This document shows, piece by piece, positions 24,711 to 33,804 of a stretch of 64,000 nt of DNA. Each line of letters begins with the position of its first letter. Position 1 is the stretch's first letter. Made by a program: the position numbers and the translations under genes. The stretch is from contig JAPMOS010000007.1 in assembly GCA_027972325.1 (NCBI GenBank), forward strand, positions 119,501-183,500, read 5' to 3'. The notes under the pieces were generated by a model. The model saw nothing but the letters and a program-made list of their open reading frames with translations. It was not told the DNA's origin and ran no database searches. This stretch comes from Paratrimastix pyriformis. Lineage: Eukaryota; Preaxostyla; Paratrimastigidae.

Positions 24711-27700
24711 TCAAGCGTCCCCGTGGTGGTGGTGGTGCTTCTTCTTCTCGCCGCCCTCCTTGCTGGCGCTGTGGTGGTGGTGGTGATGGCCCTTTTCGGC
24801 CGCTTTCTCGGCCCCGGCGGCGGCCTGTGTGGCGCGGTGGAGAGAAAATGCGGCGGTGAGCCCGGTCCAATGATCATCATCATCCAATCATCATCCAATC
24901 ATCATCCAATCATCATCCAATCATCATCATCATCATTGGAGAGAAAATGCGGCGGTGAGCCCGGACGGAGGGCAAAGGAGGGCAGCAGTACGGACGGGCT
25001 TATCGAGGGCCGCGAGGAGCGACCCCATGGCCATCGACCCCGGGGCTGGGGGCAGCTGGCGGGGGGCAACGGGGGCCGAGGCCGGGGCTGGGGGCAGCTC
25101 GACCTTGGGGGCGGCGGCGGGGGCCGAGGCGGCGGCGGGCTTGGGGGCCTCGGGGCCGCCGTGGGCGGACTGGGAGCGGTGGTGGTGGTGGTGGTGGTGC
25201 TCCTTCTTCTTGATCTCGACCTTCTTGACCTCGGGCGGGGCCACCGTGGTCACGGCCAGGGGGCCCGCCAGGGCGGCCGACAGGGAGGAGATGGTCGGGG
25301 CCGGGGCCGGGGCCGGGGCCGAGAAGACCGGCACAGGGGCCGAGGGCTTGGGCAGGATGAAGACCGAGAGGTCGTCCCCGCCCGCGGCCGGGGCCCCAGG
25401 GGCTGACGGGGGGGTACCGGGCGCGCCGGTCTGGCTCTTGGAGTGGCGGTGGTGGTGGTGGTGCTTGTGCTTGCCCTCCTTCTCGTCGGCCGGCTTGGCG
25501 GCCGCGGGTGCGGGGGCCGGGGCGGGCGCGGCCAGGGCGGGGGCGCGGGGTGGGGGCGCCGAGGGGGCGGCATAGGCCTTGATGGTGGGCAGCTCGTCGT
25601 CCTCGTCGCCCAGGGCGGGCTTGGTCAGGTCGATCTGGGTCAGGTCGTCCCCGTCGATGACCGCTGCCCCGGCCCCCACGGACCAGCACCACCGCCCGAC
25701 CAGCCCCAGCAGCCCCCCCAAAGAGCCCCACCCCAAGTGAGCCCGAGCCAAGCCAGGACCCAGGACGGTGGGGCGGTGGGGCGGGAGTGGAAGCAGCCGC
25801 GGGAGTGGAAGCAGCCGCGGGAGTGGAAGCAGCCGCGGGAGTGGAAGCAGCCGCGAGTGGGGGGGGAGGGCATGGTGACGGACGTCCGGTGGGGGCGGCG
25901 ACCGTGATGGCGCCCTCGGGGAGGTCCTCGGCGGTGTCGATCTCCACCATGGGGGCCTCCTTGGCCTTGGTCGCCCCGCCCTTGCGCACGCCGTGGCTCA
26001 GGAAGTCTGCACAGCCAGGATGCAGGCGCCAGGTGAGCGGGCAGGCGCCAGGTCATGGCCAGGGCGCACAACCAGGGTGTGGGTGTGTGCGCGGGTGGGT
26101 GCAGGGTGCGGGGGCGGACCCTCCTCGGCCTCGGCGCGGGTGAGGGCCTTCTCGGGCTCCACGGCCATGCCGTGCTTGCCGTGCTTGCCATGTTTGCCAT
26201 GTTTGCCATGCTTGCCGTGCTTGTGCTTGCCGTGCTTGCCCTCGCCCTCGTCCGACTCGGAGAAGCCCACTGCACGGCCGGCCAGCCCACCCCCATCGCA
26301 GAGAGAGTTCAGTGGTGGATTGAGAAACGGTGTGTGCGTGGGTGGGCGGGGCGGACCGAGGTCGTTGGCGGTGAGCTTCTTGGCGGCGCCCTCGCCCTCC
26401 TCGCCCGTGGAGCGCAGGTAGAACGGGTCGTCCGCGTGAGTGGCCGCCACTCCCCCGGCCTCGGGCTGCCGGTGGGGCCAAGACAGGGCGGGCAGATGAC
26501 AGGAGCCGAGCAGAACGGGGGAAGAATTGAGTGACGCCCCACGGGCAGGGTGGGCAAGGGGGGCAGAGAGGTGGAGCGAGGCAGGCAGCGGACCCTGGTG
26601 ATGACGGCGGCGATCTCCTGCCTGAGGACGGGCGGGGCGGGGGTGAAGGTGATGTCGCCCTGGGCCATGGCGAAGTCGTCCTCGGGGGGCTGCGGGTTGA
26701 TGGGCGCGTCCAGGTCGAGGCCCTCGGGCAGAGGCACCCGCTTCTGGGCGTCGGGCGCGACGGCCTTGAGCTCGTCGGCGAAGAGGGGCATCAGGTCGGC
26801 CAGCCCGGCGACGGCCGTCAGCACCCGCAGGAAGAAGCAGGCCCGCTCCTGGACCTCCATGTGCGGGCTGCGCGAGTAGACCGTCACCGTGTCGAAGAGC
26901 AGGTCGCTCAGCGACTGGGCAGGGGCCGCCCCGGCGGGGGTGGCCTGGGGCTGGGCCTCAGCCGCGGCGGGGGCCTCGGCGGGGGTGGCCGGGGCAGCCT
27001 CGGGGGCGGCGGGGGCCGTGGCGGGTGTTGAGGCATCGGGTGTGGTGGCGGGGCCCGTGAGGAGGGAGACGATCGAGGCCGTGGCGGCGCTGTCGGCCCC
27101 GGAGGCGGCCGGCCCCACGGGGATCAGCGGGGCCGAGGAGGAGGCCGGGCTGGCGGTCGAGGGCGTCCCCAGGGAGAACTGCAGCAGCAGGTCCCCGGTG
27201 CTCGGCTGCCCACACGCACCGCCAACAAGAACAAGAACAACAACAGCAGTAGCAGCCGCAGCAAGAAACAAAACGGCCAGTCGTGAGCGGTGGATGGTCC
27301 AAGCCGAGGGCGAGCTGGGGTTGGCGAGCGGGGAGACTGGCTGCCGACCTTGGGGGCCTCCTTGGGCTGGGCGGAGGCTGCCGGGGCGGGGGCGACGGCG
27401 GCGGGACCCGAGTCGACCGCGTCGACGACGGGGCCCGCGGGGACTGCGTCGGTGGCGGACTCCTCGAGGGTGGGCTGGGCGGCGGCCAGCCGGCGGCGGA
27501 GGAGGGCCATGTCGAGGATGGCCGGGCTGTGGGCGGCGATCTTCATGGCGGCCAGGACCAGGGTCGCCTGGGGGTGGGCCGGCAGGTGCATCCAGCAGGG
27601 CGCCAGCAGCACCCGGACGGCGTGCTCGGGGCTGCCCGCCAGGCAGCTGCAGTACTCGCCGATGCACCAGGCGCAGGCCGAGACCACCTCGGCCGGGCCG

Positions 27701-29716
27701 CCCCCGGGCACCTCGGCCGAGACGGTCAGCGACTCGGGCGGCATCTTCTCCAGGTAGGCCAGCATGGCCGAGACGGAGGTCTCGCGGACGGCCCGGACGC
27801 GCATCATGATGTCGAGCAGCTGGCGGGCGATCATGTCCCCGTGGCCCACGTTGGCCACCACCGAGAGCTGCAGCAGGGTCGCCACGAGCCACTCGAAGTC
27901 GGGCACGTGCTTGTAGTTCTCCTGGGCGGCCACCTGGATGATCTTCTCGGTGACGGCCTGGCGGAAGATGCCCTCCGAGGTGGCCAGGGTGTTGAGCAGG
28001 TGCCGGACGACCTCCTGGATGTTCTTCCGGGTGACCATGCCCGAGAGCAGGTCCAGGGCCCGCAGCCGGATGGACACGTCGGCGTCCTCGAGGCAGGTGA
28101 TGACCAGCTGGCGGTGCTCGACGACGGCCTTGGGGTGGGCCTTCATGATGTTGTACAGGCCCAGCAGGCCCAGGTACTTGAGGTTCTGGTCCTGGTGCTC
28201 GACGAACTCCTTGAGCTTGTCCACGCACAGCCGCACCAGGGGCAGGAACTCGGTGCAGCCCATGACCACCGTGTTGATGCACTCGTACTGCAGCGACTTG
28301 GCGTGGGTGGTGGTGATGAGGTTGGTCAGCGGGTCCACCAGCTTCTTCGGCAGCCGCGGCTCGATCGGCAGCAGCAGCCCCATCTGCCCAGGGGCCCCAG
28401 ATGCAGAAGGGGGTGGAGGAGGACAGGGGGAGAGGGAGAGGGAGCGGTGTGAGGCGAGGCGAGGAGGCGAGCGCGGGGCACCGAAGCCATGGGATGGACA
28501 GAGCTGCCCGGCGAGGGGTCTGCGCCAGACGATGGGAACGCATCCCCACCCCGGGGGCGCAAGGGGCAGCGGGGGGAGGCACGGACCACTTTGACGATCT
28601 TGATCTGCATCCAGGTGTTGGTGGGCCCGTTGGTGGTGAGCAGCTTGAAGAGGACCGGCACCAGGGGCAGCACGTTCTTGGGGTTCTTGTAGGCAAGCTC
28701 CGTGATGACGTTCACGGCAGCCGCGCACACGTCTGCTCCGGCAGAGAGAAGCAACCCGCGGGCAGGGCAGGGCAGGGCACCCGGTGAGGGGGACAACGCC
28801 AAAGAGGGACCCCTCCCAGCCCCCAGCCAGCCCCCAGCCAGCCAGCCCCCAGCCAGCCAACCAGCCAGCGCCAGCCGCAGCCACGCCCTGATCAAGCTCA
28901 CCCCGGCCGCGGACCAACGCTTTCATCTTCCAGCTTCTCCTTCAACCGGGGGAAGGCGGGCCGCAGTGCCGTGGGCACCTATCGGAGAGCGGACCCGCGG
29001 GATGGAAAGGGTGAGGATAAGGACCGGGGGAGGCGCCTGCATACGGGGGCCGACCTTGAGCAGGATCTTGTACAAGGCCAACACAGCCTTCTTCCGGAGG
29101 AAGGGGTTGCTCGAGTTGAGCATGGCCACCACGTCCGAGACCAGGTTGCGGCCAAGCTCGGCATTGCAGATGTTGGCCAGGCAGTTGAGGGCAAGACCAG
29201 CCTCGAACTGGTTGTGGCTTTGGAAATCCTACAAAGTGTCACCCCGCCATAGTCAGTCTTCCGGAACGGCGGGAACGACCAGACTTTCTTCAATTGCTGA
29301 GTGGTCAGCATGATGCAGTCATTTTCTTCCTCGAAGAATTGTGACGCAGCAAGACACCCGGAACGCTTCAGCCAGAACCTGGACTGGCTCATAACTTCCA
29401 CAACATGGAAGGAAGCCCAACTCATGTCATAGCCGAGCATGTGAAGCTGAAGCGCCACGGCGGAGAGCACATCAAGGGAGTTCGGAGAGAAAAAGTGTGA
29501 TGAGAATGAGGTTGATGAAGAAAAAGGGTGGCGGTGACGCACATAAGTCAGCTTCTGAATGGCATTACCCTTGTCTGGGGGGCGAGCGTTGCGGAGCTCG
29601 TCCTTGATTTCCTGAATGCAACTATTGATATATTGTACCTCATTTTTCTTATTGCTCCGAATGCCCTTCACCAAGTCATTCAGAGTCTTGCTGAAGATCG
29701 GGGCGGCTGAAGCCAT
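24711..29716 (-). CDS. AP3D1: AP-3 adaptor complex delta subunit
   Basis: A large subunit of the AP-3 coat that sorts cargo from Golgi or endosomes to lysosome-related organelles. ATG at 29716. The N-terminal adaptin solenoid reads FSKTLNDLVKGIRSNK, QMLGYDMSWASFHVVEVM, RSGCLAASQFFEEENDCIML, FLRKKAVLALYKILLKVG, AAVNVITELAYKNPKNVL, EPRLPKKLVDPLTNLI and YECINTVVMGC, all matching AP3D1 in order. The trunk runs to about 26600. The hinge then carries a (KHG)n run (about 26163-26240) and exons with acidic and Ala/Pro-rich sequence. The tail has several His/Lys clusters (HKHHHHHRHSK, KKKEHHHHHHHRSQ, KGHHHHHH, KKKHHHHHGDA) before TGA at 24711-24713. An ear domain is not evident. Multiple introns start GTCCGC. 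Confidence 0.93.
24839..24968. repeat. duplicated segment in the last AP-3 delta intron
   Basis: A 26-base unit (GAGAGAAAATGCGGCGGTGA plus GCCCGG) occurs at about 24840 and again at about 24941. The interval between is filled by CCAATCATCAT repeats. Confidence 0.85.
25788..25858. repeat. 18-mer array in an AP-3 delta intron
   Basis: Four to five copies of GTGGAAGCAGCCGCGGGA. It lies between exons of the hinge, judged by flanking frame and GTCCG-type donors. Confidence 0.8.
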
Positions 29717-29791
29717 CTTGGCGGCTGGTCCCGGTGGGAATCAGGTTCCCTTTCTTTTTGTAATTTGCCGCACGGCCAGCTTTTCTCGCGA
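29717..29791. promoter_or_regulatory. 75-bp bidirectional promoter gap (AP-3 delta / GNAT)
   Basis: Only 75 bp separate the divergent start codons. Contains TTCCCTTTCTTTTTGTAATT and no TATA box. 5' UTRs must be very short or overlapping. Confidence 0.5.
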
Positions 29792-31115
29792 ATGTCCATC
29801 GTTCCGTACAACGATGCCCTTCACAGGCAATCATTGATGGCCCTTTGTTCCTTGATATGGAACGGCGGAGGTCAGTTGCATTTGCCTCCACCCAAAACTG
29901 GAACCACCTTCGTCGTCCCCCTCCTCGCAGATTACATTCCTCGTTTTATTGATTACTGGAAGGACACACCACGATGCCACCCGTTTGTTTTAGAGAGCGA
30001 GGATGACCAGCACACCGTTATTTGTTTTGGTTGCATCACGATGCATACGCCCGGCTATGCCTGGCTCAACGGTCTTCGGACCCACCCCAAATATGGAAAA
30101 CATTATTACGGGCAAAAAATGATGACCTATATGCTGCAATATGCCCGTGAGGTCCTCCACGCCCAGTGGTACGCCTACGACACCCACTGCCAGCGGCTGC
30201 CGGTGCTGAAGATCAGCCAGCGGCTGGGCATCGGGGTGGGCCCCCTGCGACTGGGCACCTTCCCGGGGAATGTCTTCGGGGATGCCTTCTACCAGAACCA
30301 CCCCGGAGTGACCTCCATCCTGCAATATATCTGCGGCCATCTCCCCGACCCGGCCCGGGCCCTCGCCCTGGCGGCCCGGTGGCGCCTCGTCCGGGCGGAC
30401 CCTGCCACGAGCGGGCCAGGGGAGGACGGCTTGACTACCACCATGGCTGCCCTGACCGGGCGCGTGCTGCCTCCCATCAACGCCTCCTTCGGGCTGACCG
30501 GCCCCGAGGCGGGCGCCCTGATGCCCGTCGAGTGGCGCGTCGTGCCGGCGGGTTGCCCCGAGGTGGCCCAGCTGGTGGCCGCAGGGCGGGTCTGGCTGCT
30601 GGAGGAGCCCGAGGGGCTGCTGGGTGTGGCCGTGCTCGCCCCGTCGACCGAGGGCACCGGCTGGGTCTGCGCCCTGCACACCCGCCGGGCCGAGGCGGTC
30701 GACTCGTTCGTGGCCCTGGCGGCGGCCCTGCTGGGGCCGGCCCCTTGCCCCCTGGTGGAGCCGCTGTTGCCCCGCGCGGCCCAGCTGCGGGCCTTGATGC
30801 CCGCCCCCGAGACGAGCTGCTGCTGGGCCGACCCTGGCCGGGACTTCCTGCTCTTCTTCACGGGCGACCAGCACCTGCACATCTCGCCGCCGCCCCCGGC
30901 GGCGCGGCTTCAAGCCGCCCACCCTGCCCCCCGAGCCGCATTTCGCCTACCTGCAGCCCACCTACCCCACCATGCAGGCCTGCCCCGGAGAACCCCCCGC
31001 CTCCGGGCCCGTCCCTGGGCCGGCCGGGGTCCCCCCCTGCACGTACCCCACCTGGGCCCTCGACGCGACCGACGTCTACTTCGTGCTCATGCAGGGGCCC
31101 CCCGGGGCCAGCTAA
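29792..31115 (+). CDS. GNAT-family N-acetyltransferase, NAT16-like
   Basis: ATG at 29792 (MSIVPYNDALHRQSLMALC). The N-terminal half has the acetyl-CoA-binding GNAT core: TVICFGCITM, AWLNGLRTHPKYGKHYYGQK (the R/Q-x-x-G-x-G/A-type loop) and MMTYMLQYAREVL, with a second, diverged GNAT-like half containing GRVWLLEEPEGLLGVAVL. The layout recalls vertebrate NAT16 histidine acetyltransferases, a tentative match. The C-terminal coding signal moves to another frame near 30890-30915: the sensible end reads LPPEPHFAYLQPTYPTMQAC to DVYFVLMQGPPGAS with TAA at 31113-31115. No GT-AG intron fits between, so this is either an indel in the CCG/CGG-rich stretch or a sequencing error. The gene appears otherwise intronless, unusual here. 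Confidence 0.72.
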
Positions 31116-31289
31116 GCAGCGCATCCACTGCCACGGGCTGTGAAGAGAATCAGACGAAACAGCGGGTGTCCACCGAGCCCCCATCTGTACAGTACAGGGA
31201 AGAGAAGGGAGGGGAAGGGAGGGAAGGGAGGGAAGGGAGGGAAGGGAGGGGAAAGGAGGGGAGGGGAGGGGAGGGGAGGGAGGGAGGCC
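31116..31289. repeat. GGGAGGGAA purine tract between converging genes
   Basis: Pure purine run with units GGGAGGGAA and GGGGA at about 31199-31288, filling the gap between the GNAT gene and the next minus-strand gene. Confidence 0.75.
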
Positions 31290-32712
31290 CTATCGCGCCC
31301 ATGGCTGGCCGTCATCAGGGGGTGGTTGCTGCTGCGGCTGGTCGTTGCCCTCTGGCGGCTGGGGCTGGGGCTGGGGCTGCTGGGGGGCCGCCCCGAAGGC
31401 CGTCGAGAAGGGCAGCTCCACCTTCAGCAGGGGCCGGGCCTCGTCGCACAGCAGCGGCACGACCGCCTGCAGGAAGGCCGAAACCACCAGCAGGTCGCGC
31501 TCGTCCTGCCCCCAGCCAATGAGGTCAATCCACCCCACAGGAAGTCAAGCTGTGGTTCCCCTGGCGCATTCCGATGCGGGCGCGGGTGGGTGTGTGTGTG
31601 GGGGGGGGGGGGGGGGGGGGGGGGGCGGACCTGGGCGATGAGGAAGCGCTCCTCCTTGAGCAGCTGGACCAGGCTGTACAGCAGCGCATCCGCGAAGAGG
31701 CCCTCGCCTTGCCCCTGAAACCACAGCCACAGACAGAGCCCGTTGGCCCCAGGGCCGGAAGCGGGCGCGGGCGGGCGGGCGGGCGGGCGGGCGGGCGGGC
31801 GGGCGGGCGGGGGCAGAGGCATGAGATGCAGACCTCGAGGAAGGCGCCCGAAGCGACCTGACGGCTCTCCTCGGCGATGACCTCCTCCGCCAAGAGGCGC
31901 CCCACCACCTCGGCGATCTGTCATGCCCCCCCGCCAGCGGGGTCGGAGTTGGTGGGGTTGCCCCTCTGGCCGCCCCGACCGCCCCCCGCCCTTCATCCTC
32001 CACCCCAGGCTCGGGCGGTGCGGCAGGCAGACCTCAGCGGAGGCCCCCAGGCGCGGGGACGGGGTGGCCTGCCGGGCGCTGGTCGGGGTCGATGGGGGCC
32101 CGGTGCGCCGCCACGATCGGGCGCCATCCTGCCGGGCGAGCAGGCCCTCCTCCGGCCCCGGGGCCACGGGCGGGGCAGTCCCCCACTCCTCGCACCCGGG
32201 CAGAAGAGCGGGCACCCGACCCCCGCCTCCGGGGCGCTTGGGCGGCTTGCTGGCGCCCAGGGTCCCGAAGAAGGCCTCGTTGCTGACCCCGCTCCGGTCG
32301 GACAACAGCGGGGGCCGGTTGGGCTGGGTCTGCCGGGGCATGGGAGACTCCTGCTGATCGGCCATGTCCGGGGGAAGATCGAGCAAGGGAAGCACAGTGG
32401 AGGGCGGGACCAGAGAGTATCCATCGAGAACATTTCGCCTGCCCAGCGGCGGCATCGGGGGCGGAAGCGCCCCGAGGTCTGGGAACTCGTCAGAAACTGG
32501 AACATGGTCTTCACCTAAACCCAAAAGTTCGTTGCGATTTCAGCCGCTATTTCGCAGAAAAACAAACCCCGAAGTGCCTGCGGGATCAAAGAACTAGAAA
32601 GCTCCCGAAAAACATGGCGTGCGATCTCACGAGCATTCTCTTCAACAAAAAAATCCAAAAGAGCATCACGAACACGAGCAAAAATCCGTTCTTGAAAAGG
32701 GGAGAAGCTCAT
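31290..32712 (-). CDS. unidentified helical protein
   Basis: ATG at 32712 (MSFSPFQERIFARVRDALLD). Exons join in frame with donors GTTTGT, GTCTGC (twice) and GTCCGC: an N-terminal helical exon (VEENAREIARHVFRELSSSL), a Pro-rich disordered exon (SDEFPDLGALPPPMPPLG), then three helical exons, VVGRLLAEEVIAEESRQVAS, GLFADALLYSLVQLLKEERF and DERDLLVVSAFLQAVVPLLC, and a Gln/Pro tail ending with TAG at 31290-31292. The acidic helices faintly recall the C-terminal part of Sac3/GANP mRNA-export scaffolds, but the similarity is too weak to assign. An intron holds a G-tract and a GGGC array (see separate entries). Confidence 0.6.
31591..31626. repeat. GT run and G-tract in an intron
   Basis: GTGTGTGTG followed by about 26 G on the plus strand (C on the sense strand). 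Confidence 0.8.
31768..31812. repeat. GGGC tetramer array
   Basis: About eleven copies of GGGC in an intron of the unidentified minus-strand gene. Confidence 0.85.
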
Positions 32713-32780
32713 TCGCCCGGCCCCGCTGTAGGGAAAGATAGCCTGTGCAGCCCGGGCATTCTCGCATCGATCAGTTCAAA
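32713..32780. promoter_or_regulatory. 68-bp bidirectional promoter gap
   Basis: The shortest divergent gap in the window, between the unidentified helical gene (-) and the PAP2-fold gene (+). No TATA box is visible. Confidence 0.5.
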
Positions 32781-33543
32781 ATGGCACCCACCTGGACACG
32801 GCACATTAAGCCCTTCTTGACGCGGCTGCTCATCGTCGCTTTCGGTATGGTGGCGTGGTTTGCCACTCAGGCCATCCTCGGGCAGCGTCTTGTGAATCCC
32901 GATGATCCGATTAGCGACGGTATTTTCCTGCTCACGGAGCAAATTAACAAGTACCTCAACGAGAACAAGGCTGTGGCTCACGGCCTTCTCATTGCCACTT
33001 CAGTCGTCATTGACTGTGTTGTCACTTTCATGATCGCCATCAGCATTTTCGGCAAGACCATGCGTCCCTTTATTGCCATGATTATTCTGTTCACTTGCCG
33101 CCAAGTCTGCCAGATGGTGTGCTCGCTTCCTCCCCCAGAGGGCATGATTTGGGAGTATCCCGGCTTCCCTGCCCTGTTCGTCACGTACGACGTGACCAAC
33201 GACCTGTTCTTCTCGGGCCACACGGCCATGGCGGTCCTGGGCGGACTCGAGATCGCATCTTACGGGGGCTTCTTCGTTCCACTGGGCTACATCCTGATTG
33301 CCTTCGAGACGATCACCGTGCTCCTCCTCAAGGCTCACTACACGTCTGTCTTGTCACTCCACGGTTTGGCGGCTTACGAGCCTTCTTGACCGCAGGATGG
33401 ACGTGTACACGGGCTTCATCACAGCCCTGTGGACCTACTCTCTGGGGGAGAAATTGGCTCCTGTGCTCGATCGGATCGGGCAACCCGAGGCTGCCCACCA
33501 GAAGAAGAAGGCCGTCATTGCCGCAGAGGAAAAGCAGAACTAA
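32781..33543 (+). CDS. PAP2-fold choline-phosphotransferase-like membrane enzyme
   Basis: Two exons (32781-33343 and 33396-33543; intron donor GTCTGT, acceptor CGCAG) join to exactly 237 codons. About six hydrophobic segments: LLIVAFGMVAWFATQAI, HGLLIATSVVIDCVVTFMI, MIILFTCRQVCQMV, FFVPLGYILIAFETITVLLL and others. The lipid-phosphate-phosphatase signature is split as in sphingomyelin synthase and plant PDCT (ROD1): FFSGHTAMAV with the first catalytic His, and AHYTMDVYTG (formed across the splice junction) with the second His and Asp. The CRQVCQMVCSLPPPEG loop before SGHT recalls the CRQCTQLPLP motif of PDCT. Likely ER or Golgi; substrate not provable from sequence. The C-terminus is lysine-rich (HQKKKAVIAAEEKQN). 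Confidence 0.82.
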
Positions 33544-33804
33544 GCCAAATACTCGCGTCCATTTTCTGTATTTTCCATCCCTCTCGACACAGTAAGATCT
33601 TATTTGTATTTTGTGTGTTGCCTCCTTCGTGTCGCATCCTTTGCATTCAACTATCTATGCCTTTTGGGGGACTCGCCGAGGAAAAGTGACCGGATCTGAC
33701 AACTTTCCGGACATTCTCTAGAACCCCGTTCTGACCCCCTATCTCTGCATTTCGCCTTCTCTTGCTCGGGCGCCCATCTTCTTTTTGGAAGGCCCATATT
33801 AGAT

